From Nitrosomonas sp. (GTDB lineage: Bacteria > Pseudomonadota > Gammaproteobacteria > Burkholderiales > Nitrosomonadaceae), in assembly GCF_024282095.1 (NCBI RefSeq), contig NZ_JAMWZS010000020.1, forward strand, positions 1-48,236: a stretch of 48,236 bases of DNA, written 5' to 3'. The notes under the pieces were generated by a model. The model had not been told where the DNA came from. It saw only the letters and a list, made by a program, of their open reading frames with translations, and searched no databases. Below, in pieces: positions 20,815-30,048 of the stretch (positions are counted from its first letter, which is position 1; the number at the start of each line of letters is the position of its first letter). A program made the position numbers and the translations under genes.

Positions 20815-21918
20815 ATGTTCAAGGAAAATTTGGATCTCAGTCTAGACTTTTTTAGGATGAAATCGCCTCGGTTAATAGGGGTGGATATCAGTTCTTCATC
20901 TGTGAAAATGGTCGAATTATCAATGACTGGCAAGAGAAATCAAGCCTATTGCATTGAACGCTACGCAATTGAGCCTATGCCGGCGGATGCAATGCTGGAT
21001 GGCGGAATTGTTAATTTAGAAGCAGTGGGCGAATGTCTGCAACGTGGATGGAAGCGTATGGGAACACGTCAAAAGAGCGTGGCGCTCGCACTACCGGTCA
21101 CCGATGTAATTACTAAGAAGATCATTGTACCAGCCGGTCAGCGTGAAGAAGATTTAGCTTTTCAGGTTGAAAATGAAGCCAGTCAATACATTCCTTTTCC
21201 GCTGGATGAGATTGACCTAGATTTTCAGGTGGTTAAGCCGGTGCCAAACAGTCCAGAAGAGGTTGAAGTCCTGATTGCCGCATCGCGTAAAGAAAAAGTG
21301 GAAGATCGAGTGGCCGCTGCTTTATCGGCCGGTCTGAAAGCAATAGTCATGGATGTTGAATCTTATGCGGCGCAAGCGGCATTTGAATTAACGCTCGGTC
21401 AGTTACCCGAAGGTGGTAAGGATCAAGTGATTGCATTGGTTGATATTGGCGCAACTGTCATGAAAATTAATGTTTTTCACAATGGTGAACCGGTATATAC
21501 ACGAGATCAGCCATTTGGCGGTAACCAGTTGACGCAGGAGATTGGTAATCAATTTAATCTCTCGTCGGAAGAGTCGGAAATTGCCAAACGCAGTGGGAAT
21601 TTACCTGATAACTATAAAACAGATGTTTTGCAACCATTCTGTGAAACATTAGCGATAGAAGTGATGCGGGCGATTCAATTTTTTTACACGTCGACCCAAT
21701 ATACCGAGGTCAATTATATTTTTATAGCAGGTGGATGTGCAGTGATTCCAGGTCTTAAAGAAATTATCGCGTCACGTACACAAGTGAGTACTTTCGTTGT
21801 TAATCCTTTCTCAAATATGGAATTATCGAGTCGTATTATTGCGAGACAACTTAACTTAGACGCATCTTCCTTGTTGATTGCCTGCGGCTTGGCATTGCGA
21901 AGCTTTGATCCATCATGA
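20815..21918 (+). CDS. pilM: Type IV pilus inner-membrane assembly ATPase-fold protein PilM
   Basis: 367 residues with an actin/FtsA-like fold: LIGVDISSSSVKMVEL (phosphate 1 loop), VALPVTDVITKKI, LVDIGATVMKINVF (phosphate 2) and IFIAGGCAVIPGL (adenosine motif). PilM is cytoplasmic, binds ATP and the N-terminal tail of PilN, and links the PilNOP complex to the pilus motor. It is the first gene of a five-gene operon and its end overlaps pilN by 4 bp. Confidence 0.95.
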   Translation: MFKENLDLSLDFFRMKSPRLIGVDISSSSVKMVELSMTGKRNQAYCIERYAIEPMPADAMLDGGIVNLEAVGECLQRGWKRMGTRQKSVALALPVTDVITKKIIVPAGQREEDLAFQVENEASQYIPFPLDEIDLDFQVVKPVPNSPEEVEVLIAASRKEKVEDRVAAALSAGLKAIVMDVESYAAQAAFELTLGQLPEGGKDQVIALVDIGATVMKINVFHNGEPVYTRDQPFGGNQLTQEIGNQFNLSSEESEIAKRSGNLPDNYKTDVLQPFCETLAIEVMRAIQFFYTSTQYTEVNYIFIAGGCAVIPGLKEIIASRTQVSTFVVNPFSNMELSSRIIARQLNLDASSLLIACGLALRSFDPS

Positions 21919-22472
21919 TACGAATTAATCTACTACCTCATCGTGAATTAAAGCGCAAGGCGCAACAACAGCAAATTGCAGTGCTGGCGGGGCTGGTCAG
22001 TTTGCTGGGCATCCTTGTCGTTTGGGGGGTATATACGATAATCGCTGGAGAAATAGAATATCAGAATGGTCGCAATCAGTATTTGAATGACCAGACTGCT
22101 ATTTTGGACAAAGAAATTGCTGAAATTAGAGAAATAAAGGCGCGTACCAAAGAATTATTGGCACGCAAAAAAATTGTTGAGACATTGCAGCATAGTCGGT
22201 CTGAAGTTGTTCATTTATTGGATCAGCTAGTGAGATTGCTGCCGGATGGTGTGTATCTGCAGAGTGTAAAACAGGTGGATCACGATATTAATCTGGTAGG
22301 GTACGCGCAATCGAATGCGTGGGTTTCTACGTTGATGCGTAATCTCGAATCTTCTCCACATCTAGAATCCGCATTGTTGATAGAGATTAAAGCGATTACT
22401 GTAAACAATGCACGCCAAAACGAATTTAATATGAAGGTAAAGCTCAAGCGTACAGCTATTGATGAATTATAG
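21915..22472 (+). CDS. pilN: Type IV pilus assembly protein PilN
   Basis: 185 residues. The N-terminal MIRINLLPHRE is the conserved PilM-binding tail (INLLP motif). A membrane helix follows at about residues 22-46, then a coiled region (DKEIAEIREIKARTKELLARK) and a periplasmic domain. It forms heterodimers with PilO. ATGA overlap with pilM indicates coupling. Confidence 0.95.
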   Translation: MIRINLLPHRELKRKAQQQQIAVLAGLVSLLGILVVWGVYTIIAGEIEYQNGRNQYLNDQTAILDKEIAEIREIKARTKELLARKKIVETLQHSRSEVVHLLDQLVRLLPDGVYLQSVKQVDHDINLVGYAQSNAWVSTLMRNLESSPHLESALLIEIKAITVNNARQNEFNMKVKLKRTAIDEL

Positions 22473-22522
22473 AATTTATTCCTCAACTCAATCAGACAAA
22501 CTTAACTTAAGAATGTGTCGCA

Positions 22523-23134
22523 ATGAATCTACTTATCGAATTACGTCAGCTTGACATAAATAATGCAGGAAGTTGGCCAGTTGCATTTAAGGTGAGTGCG
22601 CTGGTGATTTTGTTTGTTGCCATTATATTTGCAGGCTATTTTTTCGTTTGGGAAGAACAGGTTAAATTACTGGAGGATGCCCAAGCCCAAGAAGAAACAT
22701 TAAAAACTACTTATCTGGCTAAAAAAAGAAGTGCTGTGAATTTGCCGGCTTTGCGTCAGCAGTTAAAGGATATTGAACACTCATTAACTGCTTTGTTGAG
22801 GCAATTGCCGGATAAATCAGAAATGGAAGCGCTATTAGTCGATGTTAATCAAGCAGGTTTAGGTCGAGGGTTACAGTTTGAGTTGTTTAAACCGGCCGCT
22901 AATGAAACTATCAATGCATTTTATGCCGAGCTGCCAATTTCAATACGTGTGATCGGCGGATACCATGATATTGGCGCATTTGTCAGCGATGTTGCACAAT
23001 TACCACGGATTGTAACATTGAACAACATTGGCATAACACCTGGAACTGATGGGAAATTGGTACTGGATGCCGTTGCAAAAACATTTCGTTATCTGGATGA
23101 AGAAGAAATAGCAAAGCAGACTGGAGGAAAATGA
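22523..23134 (+). CDS. pilO: Type IV pilus assembly protein PilO
   Basis: 203 residues with a membrane helix at about residues 24-44 (VSALVILFVAIIFAGYFFVW), a coiled-coil stretch, and a periplasmic ferredoxin-like domain with GGYHDIGAFVSDVAQLPRIV, typical of PilO. It pairs with PilN to connect the inner-membrane platform to PilP. A 50-bp gap separates it from pilN. Confidence 0.94.
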   Translation: MNLLIELRQLDINNAGSWPVAFKVSALVILFVAIIFAGYFFVWEEQVKLLEDAQAQEETLKTTYLAKKRSAVNLPALRQQLKDIEHSLTALLRQLPDKSEMEALLVDVNQAGLGRGLQFELFKPAANETINAFYAELPISIRVIGGYHDIGAFVSDVAQLPRIVTLNNIGITPGTDGKLVLDAVAKTFRYLDEEEIAKQTGGK

Positions 23135-23137
23135 ATT

Positions 23138-23656
23138 ATGATTAGAAACATATTCCTACTAGTACTACTGATTATTTCAGTGATGATGATAACGGCTTGT
23201 AGTCAGAATGGTTATAGTGATCTGGAAACATTTATTAATGATTCAGGTAATGGTTTACATGGGCAGATTGATCCACTACCGGAAGTTAAACCCTATAAGC
23301 ATTTCACATATCAGGCTTTTGATATTCCCAATCCATTTTTGCCACGTAAAAGTGATCAAGCGCAGAATACAATGAGTGGCATTCAACCAGACTTAAATCG
23401 CAGCAAGGAAGTGTTGGAATCTTATTCGTTGGAGAGTTTATCGATGGTTGGTTCACTGCAACGGGAAGAGTCGATCTTTGCTTTGATAAAATCTCCAGAT
23501 GGCACATTGCATCGCGTTAAGAAAGGCAATTATTTGGGGCAGAATTTTGGGAAAATCGATCATATTTCAGAAGCGGAAGTTAAGCTGGTGGAAATTGTAC
23601 AGGGGGGCGTGAATGAATGGACTGAGCGGACTAGTGCACTCATGCTGAAGAATTAG
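23138..23656 (+). CDS. pilP: Type IV pilus assembly lipoprotein PilP
   Basis: 172 residues. A lipoprotein signal peptide ends in MITAC with C21 as the lipidated residue. The periplasmic part contains PFLPRKSDQ, then LESYSLESLSMVGSLQ and RVKKGNYLGQNFGKI, the beta-sandwich that binds the PilQ N-domains. It is 3 bp after pilO. Confidence 0.94.
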   Translation: MIRNIFLLVLLIISVMMITACSQNGYSDLETFINDSGNGLHGQIDPLPEVKPYKHFTYQAFDIPNPFLPRKSDQAQNTMSGIQPDLNRSKEVLESYSLESLSMVGSLQREESIFALIKSPDGTLHRVKKGNYLGQNFGKIDHISEAEVKLVEIVQGGVNEWTERTSALMLKN

Positions 23657-23681
23657 AAATAGGACCATGTAGCTATCGACA

Positions 23682-25784
23682 ATGAAAATAAATATTCTAG
23701 GGTTGGGAATAGCAGCGCTGTTGATTTTTTTTGTTACCACGGTTTTTGCTGAAGAGATTCAGCTTTCAGAGACACCTCAAAATAGTAATCATATTCGGTC
23801 AATCGATATTTCTAACATCCAGAATGGTGAAGTAGTTGCCAAATTAGCGCTAGATCGCCCATTGCCAGCCCTTCCAATGGGTGTTTCACTCAGTAATCCT
23901 TTTCGTATTTATTTTGATTTTTACCAGGTTGCCAATGGCATGGGTAAGAATATCCAAGAAGCTGCAGAAGGTGATTTGCGCAGCATCAATATCGTACAGG
24001 TTGGAGATCGGACCCGTGTGGTGTTGAATTTATCAAAACTAATGCGGCACGATATTCGTGCGATAGACAATACGCTGTTTATCCGGCTTGTTGCGGTAAC
24101 TGAGAATCAAGTAGTGAATGCAGCTGTTCGATTTGCTGAAGACACCCCCAATAAGCAGATGAATAGCTTGCGCGATATAGATTTCCGGCGTGGAACAAAT
24201 GGCGAAGGCCGTATCGTCGTTGATATGACGAAAGTTAATGCTGGTGTTGATGTTCAACAGCAAGGCGATGAAGTTTTTGTCGAGTTTGTCGATACTTCGC
24301 TACCCAGCAGCCTGAGAAGGCGATTGGATGTTGTGGATTTTGCGACACCTGTCAGTACTGTTGAAACTTCCAAGAAGGGCGACAATGTCCTCATGATTGT
24401 TAGATCCAGTGGCCGATGGGAGCACTCTGCACGTCAATCCGGCTCACAGTTTATTCTGGAAGTGCGTGCGCTGACGGATAGCGAAGAAGAATTGGAAAAA
24501 AGAAAGCGAATCAATGGTGGCTATACGGGTGAGCGATTATCACTTAACTTTCAAGACGTAGAAGTAAGAGCGATATTACAAGTCATTGCCGACTTTACCA
24601 ATCTTAATATTATCGCCAGTGATTCTGTCAGTGGAAATCTTACCTTACGGCTAAAGGATGTTCCCTGGGATCAGGCGCTGGATATTGTGTTGCAAGTGCA
24701 TGGCCTGGATAAGCGCAAAACGGGAAACGTCATTTTTGTAGCGCCGCGTAAAGAAATGGCGGACAGAGAATTACTGGATCTGGAAGCACAGTTGCAGGTA
24801 ACTGAAATGGAGCCGCTACGTACAGAAATTTTCCACCTGAATCATCGCAGAGTGAACTCCATATCGTTTGAAGGAATGCTTAGTAAGCGCGGTACGGTTA
24901 ATTTAGATGAAATCAGTAATACGGTCACGGTAACTGATATTCCTGTCAGATTAACCGAGATCAGAAAACGTATACAGCGCTTAGATGTTTTTGAAAGACA
25001 AGTCATGATTGAGGCGCGTATCGTTGAAGCGACTGAAACATTCAGCCGAAATCTGGGTGCACGTTTTGGTATACAAAATTCAACGAATGTGGGTGGTCAG
25101 GGGCTGGGAATTTCAGGCAATTTGGCAGACTCAAGCGCCTTGGCCGCAGGCGGTTCAGCGGGTGGTGGGGGCAATTTGAATGTCAATCTGCCTGCTGCTG
25201 CTGGGGTTGGATTGCTGGGCGGGCCTGCAGCATTGGGATTGAGTTTATTGAAAATTAACAACGGCCGTTTGATTAATCTCGAGCTATCTGCTTTGGAAAC
25301 TGATCAGAGGGGGAGGATTATTGCAAGTCCTCGTGTGGTAACCGCGCATGGCATCGAAGCCATTATTGAGCAGGGTGACCGGGTGCCGTATCAGCAAGCG
25401 ACAAGTAGCGGTGCTACCAGTATCCGTTTTATGGATGCAACACTCAGATTAAAGGTAAAGCCATTGATTACCTACAATGGTCAGATTGATATGGAATTAA
25501 ATGTCAATCAGGACAAAATTGGCACGGCGATTAATCAATTCCTGCCGCCACCGATTAATACCAAGCAAGTCACGACCAAAGTTTTGGTGGAAAATGGTGG
25601 CACTGTCGTGATTGGCGGTATTTTTGATCGCACTGAGAATCTGATCGTCAATAAGGTGCCTATGTTGGGTGATATTCCGGTGCTGGGCAATGTTTTCCGC
25701 AATACGACCAGGGTGGATAACAAGCGCGAGCTATTGATTTTTGTGACGCCACGCATCTTGAGCGAGAATCTCAACCTGCAGTAA
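23682..25784 (+). CDS. pilQ: Type IV pilus secretin PilQ
   Basis: 700 residues. Order: signal peptide (about 1-23), two AMIN domains (about 35-130 and 160-265), a secretin/TonB short N-terminal domain (LSLNFQDVEVRAILQVIADFTNLNII), an N1 domain, and the secretin barrel with VMIEARIVEATETFSRNLGARFG and the C-terminal VNKVPMLGDIPVLGNVFR signature. It forms the outer-membrane pore for the pilus. The barrel carries a Gly/Ala-rich insertion around residues 470-520. The gene ends 4 bp before the convergent trmL stop, so the two share a terminator region. Confidence 0.96.
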   Translation: MKINILGLGIAALLIFFVTTVFAEEIQLSETPQNSNHIRSIDISNIQNGEVVAKLALDRPLPALPMGVSLSNPFRIYFDFYQVANGMGKNIQEAAEGDLRSINIVQVGDRTRVVLNLSKLMRHDIRAIDNTLFIRLVAVTENQVVNAAVRFAEDTPNKQMNSLRDIDFRRGTNGEGRIVVDMTKVNAGVDVQQQGDEVFVEFVDTSLPSSLRRRLDVVDFATPVSTVETSKKGDNVLMIVRSSGRWEHSARQSGSQFILEVRALTDSEEELEKRKRINGGYTGERLSLNFQDVEVRAILQVIADFTNLNIIASDSVSGNLTLRLKDVPWDQALDIVLQVHGLDKRKTGNVIFVAPRKEMADRELLDLEAQLQVTEMEPLRTEIFHLNHRRVNSISFEGMLSKRGTVNLDEISNTVTVTDIPVRLTEIRKRIQRLDVFERQVMIEARIVEATETFSRNLGARFGIQNSTNVGGQGLGISGNLADSSALAAGGSAGGGGNLNVNLPAAAGVGLLGGPAALGLSLLKINNGRLINLELSALETDQRGRIIASPRVVTAHGIEAIIEQGDRVPYQQATSSGATSIRFMDATLRLKVKPLITYNGQIDMELNVNQDKIGTAINQFLPPPINTKQVTTKVLVENGGTVVIGGIFDRTENLIVNKVPMLGDIPVLGNVFRNTTRVDNKRELLIFVTPRILSENLNLQ

Positions 25785-25788
25785 CGAT

Positions 25789-26253
25789 TTATTGTCCCGA
25801 TGGAAATCCAGCCTGACGCCATGCCTCATAAGCGATAATGGCGACAGCGTTGGATAAGTTCAGACTGCGGCTGGTTGCAACCATGGGGACTCGAATACGC
25901 CGAGACTCCGGAAACGTTTCCAATAGGTGCATGGGTAAACCGCAACTTTCTGCACCGAATAAAAAAGCATCTCCCGCGGCATAGGCAACTTTGTCGTAGC
26001 GCTGTTTTCCCTTGGTAGTCACCGCGAACACGCGATGTCCCTGTAAACTTTGACTGCAATTCAGCCAATTTTCATGCACTTTGATCCGGGCAAATTCGTG
26101 ATAGTCCAGGCCGGCACGCAATAACTGCTTGTCTTGCAGCGGAAACCCCAATGGCTTCACAAGATGCAACTGCATGCCGGTATTGGCGCACAGGCGAATA
26201 ATATTGCCCGTATTGGGTGGAATCTCAGGTTGATGGAGAATAATGTTAAACAT
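25789..26253 (-). CDS. trmL: tRNA (cytidine(34)-2'-O)-methyltransferase
   Basis: 154 residues, the standard length. SPOUT-fold motifs: MFNIILHQPEIPPNTGNIIRL is the typical N-terminus, then FLFGAESCGLP and the knotted C-terminal VPMVATSRSLNLSNAVAIIAYE. It uses S-adenosylmethionine to methylate the wobble nucleotide of some leucine tRNAs. The comF gene lies 21 bp upstream on the same strand, so the two are probably co-transcribed. Confidence 0.93.
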   Translation of the reverse strand: MFNIILHQPEIPPNTGNIIRLCANTGMQLHLVKPLGFPLQDKQLLRAGLDYHEFARIKVHENWLNCSQSLQGHRVFAVTTKGKQRYDKVAYAAGDAFLFGAESCGLPMHLLETFPESRRIRVPMVATSRSLNLSNAVAIIAYEAWRQAGFPSGQ

Positions 26254-26274
26254 AGGACTTATGAAAATGGTTTT

Positions 26275-26970
26275 TTACACCGCGTAAGGACCGGTTTGAT
26301 GGACCTCGGATAGCGTTCGGGCAACTACCCAATTACTGATTTCAGCAGCGCCCTGTTGATGTAGCGTCTTCGCCAATTCGTTCAATGTGGCACCGGTTGT
26401 CATCACATCATCAACTACCGCGACATGCTTGCCCGACAGATCAATTTTACAGCTAAACGCCTTGTGAATGTTTTTCTGACGGTCTTTCCAGGGTAATCCG
26501 GTTTGTGGCAATGTATGTTTGATGCGGCTACAACTGTCTGGCAGAATCATGATTCCCATATGCTTCGAGATATAGCGGCTGATTTCCATCGCCTGATTAA
26601 AGCCACGTTCGCGCAGCCTGATCGGGTGTAGCGGCATCGGTATGATGACATCTGCGCGCGTTTCTATTGCGGTTAGTTTTTTGATGAGCAAGTCAGCAAG
26701 AATCGGCGCGATAGCCAGATTGGCTTGATATTTGAACGACTGGATCAGCGCATCAATCGGAAAGGTATAGCGCAATGCCGCAATGGTACGTGTGAAAGCC
26801 GGCGGTTTTTTCAAGCAAGCACCACATATTTCCGCTGTTGGCACCGGCCACAGACAAATGGGGCAATGGTTATCCGGCAGTTGCGGCAAGTGAGTCATGC
26901 ATGGGTTGCATACATCCTGGTTGGCGGCAGTTCCACACAGTACGCAATTTTTCCGGGTGAAGATTTGCAC
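26275..26970 (-). CDS. comF: ComF family phosphoribosyltransferase-like protein
   Basis: 231 residues. A double zinc-ribbon N-terminus (CVLC, CNPC, CPIC, CGAC pairs within residues 10-55) is followed by a PRTase domain with the PRPP-binding motif VAVVDDVMTTGATLNEL near residue 190. ComF proteins help DNA uptake in naturally competent bacteria; the exact activity is unsettled. Together with pilMNOPQ this points to, but does not prove, competence. In betaproteobacteria it is often beside bioC or the bio operon, as here. Confidence 0.9.
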   Translation of the reverse strand: MQIFTRKNCVLCGTAANQDVCNPCMTHLPQLPDNHCPICLWPVPTAEICGACLKKPPAFTRTIAALRYTFPIDALIQSFKYQANLAIAPILADLLIKKLTAIETRADVIIPMPLHPIRLRERGFNQAMEISRYISKHMGIMILPDSCSRIKHTLPQTGLPWKDRQKNIHKAFSCKIDLSGKHVAVVDDVMTTGATLNELAKTLHQQGAAEISNWVVARTLSEVHQTGPYAV

Positions 26971-27009
26971 GGTAATTAATCAGTTATTAAAAAATGCATG
27001 GCGGAAAAA

Positions 27010-27044
27010 TTGACAGCGTGCATTGAATCCTTGATCATCCAAGG
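27010..27044 (+). promoter_or_regulatory. Candidate bio operon promoter and small inverted repeat
   Basis: A perfect -35 hexamer TTGACA (27010-27015) lies 92 bp before the bioB ATG. Where a -10 would fall (16-18 bp later) the sequence is only TGATCA/GATCAT, overlapped by the inverted repeat CCTTG-ATCATC-CAAGG (27029-27044). A repressor site on a weak -10 would fit biotin control. No sequence like the enterobacterial BirA operator is present. Confidence 0.35.
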
Positions 27045-27101
27045 TTATCGGCAATTGAAATGATCCATTGTCCATTTGAACGGAACGACAGGTAAATCGG
27101 C

Positions 27102-28106
27102 ATGAATTACAATTCACTTACAACGCACGAAACACAAAATAACTCAATCAGTATAACCGGAAAATCGGAAGACTCGACATATTGGAGCGTGGCGGACATC
27201 GAGGCATTATTGGACGCGCCGTTTAACGATCTGATTTATCGCGCACAATGTGTGCATCGTCAGCATCATGATGCCAACGGTGTGCAATTATCGACGCTGA
27301 TTTCCGTAAAAACCGGCGGTTGCCCCGAAGATTGCGGCTATTGTCCGCAAGCGGCGCGCTATCATACCAGTGTTGAGAGTCAGGACATGCTGTCGCTCGA
27401 TGACGTGGTATCCGCCGCGGCTGCCGCAAAAGCCAAAGGTGCTTCGCGGTTCTGCATGGGTGCCGCGTGGCGCGGTCCGAAACAACGCGACATCGAGAAA
27501 ATGACCGAAATGGTGCGCGCGGTCAAATCACTGGGGATGGAAACCTGCGCTACACTGGGCTTGTTGAAACCCGGTCAGGCGGAACAACTCGGTGAAGCCG
27601 GTCTGGATTATTACAACCATAATCTCGATACGGCGCCGGAATATTATGAAGAAATCATTACCACGCGGCAGTATCAGGATCGTCTGGACACATTGCAGGA
27701 AGTGCGCAATGCCGGTATTAATGTATGTTGCGGCGGTATCGTCGGCATGGGAGAAACCCGCCAGTCGCGCGCTGGATTGATTGCGCAATTGGCCAATCTG
27801 AATCCGTATCCGGAATCGGTGCCGATCAACCATTTGGTGCAGGTTCAGGGTACGCCACTGTACGGCACCGCAGCGCTTGATCCGCTCGAATTTGTACGCA
27901 CCATCGCTGCTGCACGGATTACCATGCCCAAAGCCATGGTGCGTTTGTCCGCAGGCCGGCAGGAAATGTCCGAAGCCGTGCAAGCGCTGTGTTTTCTTGC
28001 AGGTGCCAATTCCATCTTTTATGGCGACAAGCTGTTGACGACGGGAAATCCGGAAACGGATCATGACCGGGCATTGCTGGATAAATTGGGACTTCACGCG
28101 TTGTAA
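27102..28106 (+). CDS. bioB: Biotin synthase
   Basis: 334 residues. The radical-SAM motif [10 protein letters not shown] (three cysteines at about residues 74-81) binds the 4Fe-4S cluster, and [21 protein letters not shown] and the C-terminal [12 protein letters not shown] are BioB landmarks. It inserts sulfur into dethiobiotin, the last step of biotin synthesis. The first ~30 residues are variable and Ser/Thr/Asn-rich. It opens the bioBFHCD operon. Base composition is clearly richer in GC than the ribosomal block. Confidence 0.97.
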   Translation: MNYNSLTTHETQNNSISITGKSEDSTYWSVADIEALLDAPFNDLIYRAQCVHRQHHDANGVQLSTLISVKTGGCPEDCGYCPQAARYHTSVESQDMLSLDDVVSAAAAAKAKGASRFCMGAAWRGPKQRDIEKMTEMVRAVKSLGMETCATLGLLKPGQAEQLGEAGLDYYNHNLDTAPEYYEEIITTRQYQDRLDTLQEVRNAGINVCCGGIVGMGETRQSRAGLIAQLANLNPYPESVPINHLVQVQGTPLYGTAALDPLEFVRTIAAARITMPKAMVRLSAGRQEMSEAVQALCFLAGANSIFYGDKLLTTGNPETDHDRALLDKLGLHAL

Positions 28107-28117
28107 TGCTGTAAACC

Positions 28118-29281
28118 ATGTTTCCAGACCTGGCTGAACAGCTGCGTGTCCGTGAGCAACAAGGGCTGCGGCGCTTCCGGCAAGTCGTGGAAAGTCCGCA
28201 AGCAAGTCACATCACTATTGATGGTTGCGACTATCTGGCATTCAGCAGCAATGATTATCTGGGTTTGGCCAACCATCCGGACTTAATCCAGTCAGCCTGC
28301 GAAGGCGCACAACGCTATGGTGTCGGTGCAGGCGCTTCGCATCTGATCAATGGTCATTCCACTGCGCATCATGATTTGGAGCAGGTGCTGGCACAATTTA
28401 GCGGTTTCCCCAAAGCGTTGTTATTTTCCACCGGCTATATGGCGAATATCGGTGTCGTCACTGCCTTAGTGGGGCGTGAAGATGCGATTTTTGCCGATAA
28501 ACTGAATCATGCCTCGCTGAATGACGCGGCCTTATTGTCACGAGCGAAATTCATTCGCTACCCACATCTCGATCTTGCTGCTTTGGAACAACATCTGGCA
28601 ACTTCGAATGCGCGGCGCAAGCTGGTAATCTCTGATGCAGTATTCAGCATGGAAGGCGATATTGCGCCGGTTCCTCAGCTGGTCGCCTTATGCGAGCAGT
28701 ATCATGCGTTGTTGTTACTGGATGATGCACATGGTTTTGGTGTATTGGGCAAGCAGGGACGGGGCAGTTTGTTTATGCCCGATCATCCCAAGCAACATTC
28801 GCCGAACGTCGTGTACATGGCAACGCTGGGCAAAGCCGCCGGTGTATTCGGTGCATTCGTTGCGGCGCAAACGGAAGTCATCGAAACCTTGATCCAATCC
28901 GCGCGCAGTTATATCTATACGACGGCTACACCGTCATTGTTATCGCACGCATTATCGACAAGTTTGCGGCTGATTGAACAAGATGAGTGGCGGCGCGATG
29001 CATTGGCGCGAAACATTGCACAATTGAAGGAGGCGTTGCAATCATCGCCGTGGCAATTACTGCCTTCCAGTACGCCGATCCAGCCGCTGTTGATCGGGGG
29101 CAATGCCGAAACCGTGCGCATCAGCCAGGGGCTGCGCGAACGCGGCATTTTGGTGCCGGCAATCCGCCCGCCGACGGTGCCGCAGGGCATGGCGCGATTG
29201 CGTATCTCGTTGTCTGCTGCGCATCAACCGCATGATATCCTGCGGTTGACACAAGCCTTGCACGAGCTGGCAGTATCATGA
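28118..29281 (+). CDS. bioF: 8-amino-7-oxononanoate synthase
   Basis: 387 residues, PLP-dependent alpha-oxoamine synthase. Motifs: FSSNDYLGLANHP, GVGAGASHLINGHSTAHHDLE, DAVFSMEGDIAPVPQL, LLLDDAHGFGVLG, and the PLP-lysine region YMATLGKAAGVFGA. It condenses pimeloyl-ACP (or CoA) with alanine. It starts 11 bp after bioB; its end overlaps bioH by 4 bp. Confidence 0.96.
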   Translation: MFPDLAEQLRVREQQGLRRFRQVVESPQASHITIDGCDYLAFSSNDYLGLANHPDLIQSACEGAQRYGVGAGASHLINGHSTAHHDLEQVLAQFSGFPKALLFSTGYMANIGVVTALVGREDAIFADKLNHASLNDAALLSRAKFIRYPHLDLAALEQHLATSNARRKLVISDAVFSMEGDIAPVPQLVALCEQYHALLLLDDAHGFGVLGKQGRGSLFMPDHPKQHSPNVVYMATLGKAAGVFGAFVAAQTEVIETLIQSARSYIYTTATPSLLSHALSTSLRLIEQDEWRRDALARNIAQLKEALQSSPWQLLPSSTPIQPLLIGGNAETVRISQGLRERGILVPAIRPPTVPQGMARLRISLSAAHQPHDILRLTQALHELAVS

Positions 29282-30048
29282 TGCAGTTGCATATCGAAAC
29301 CGTGGGGCAAGGCCCCGATCTGGTTCTATTGCACGGCTGGGCGATGCACAGCGGCATATGGAGCAGTGTTCGCGAGCAATTGAGTCAGCAGTTTCGTTTG
29401 CATCTGGTGGATTTGCCCGGGCATGGTTTGAGTCCTGCGCGTGAACCGGGGACATTGGATCATCTGGTCGACATCATCACGGAAATTCTGCCTGAACGTT
29501 GTATATTAGGTGGTTGGTCGTTGGGTGGACAGATCGCCATCGAGTTGGCGCTACGTGAACGGGAACGCGTGCAGAAGCTAGTGCTGATTTCCACCACCCC
29601 GTGTTTTGCCAAGCGCGACGATTGGGAATCGGGCATGGAACGCAAATTACTTCAGCTTTTCCTGGAAAATCTGAAACTCAATTATGCCACCACGATCAAC
29701 CGTTTCCTGACGCTGCAAATGAGTGGTGACCGCGATGCAAGCAAGATCCTGTCGCAACTGCGCAAGCATTTTTTTCAGCGCGCCGAGCCGGATCCCGGCG
29801 CATTGGAGAAAGGTTTGAAGATTTTGCAGCATAGCGATTTACGCGACCGCATTAGCGCGATCCGGCAACCGGTCTTATTATTGCACGGTGAAAATGACGT
29901 GATTACTCATCCGGCCGCTGCCGACTGGATGCATCAACAATTGCCGCAATCGCAACGGGTGATGTTTCCGCACTGCGGCCACGCACCGTTTTTATCGTAT
30001 CCTGAACAATTTGTGACTTGCCTCAATGAATTCCGAACACACGCTTGA
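29278..30048 (+). CDS. bioH: Pimeloyl-[acyl-carrier protein] methyl ester esterase
   Basis: 256 residues, alpha/beta hydrolase. The oxyanion region is LLHGWAMHSGIW, the nucleophile elbow GWSLGGQ (Ser about residue 82), and the catalytic His is in HCGHAPFLSYPEQF. It removes the methyl ester that BioC added, releasing pimeloyl-ACP for BioF. ATG 29278 gives MMQLHIE; ATG 29281 gives MQLHIE. It overlaps bioF at one end and bioC by 23 bp at the other. Confidence 0.94.
   Translation: MMQLHIETVGQGPDLVLLHGWAMHSGIWSSVREQLSQQFRLHLVDLPGHGLSPAREPGTLDHLVDIITEILPERCILGGWSLGGQIAIELALRERERVQKLVLISTTPCFAKRDDWESGMERKLLQLFLENLKLNYATTINRFLTLQMSGDRDASKILSQLRKHFFQRAEPDPGALEKGLKILQHSDLRDRISAIRQPVLLLHGENDVITHPAAADWMHQQLPQSQRVMFPHCGHAPFLSYPEQFVTCLNEFRTHA

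Noticed and set aside
27528-28205. 225-residue frame on the - strand over bioB
   Set aside because: It lies entirely opposite bioB and the start of bioF, has no recognisable domain, and mirrors the coding pattern of a confirmed gene.
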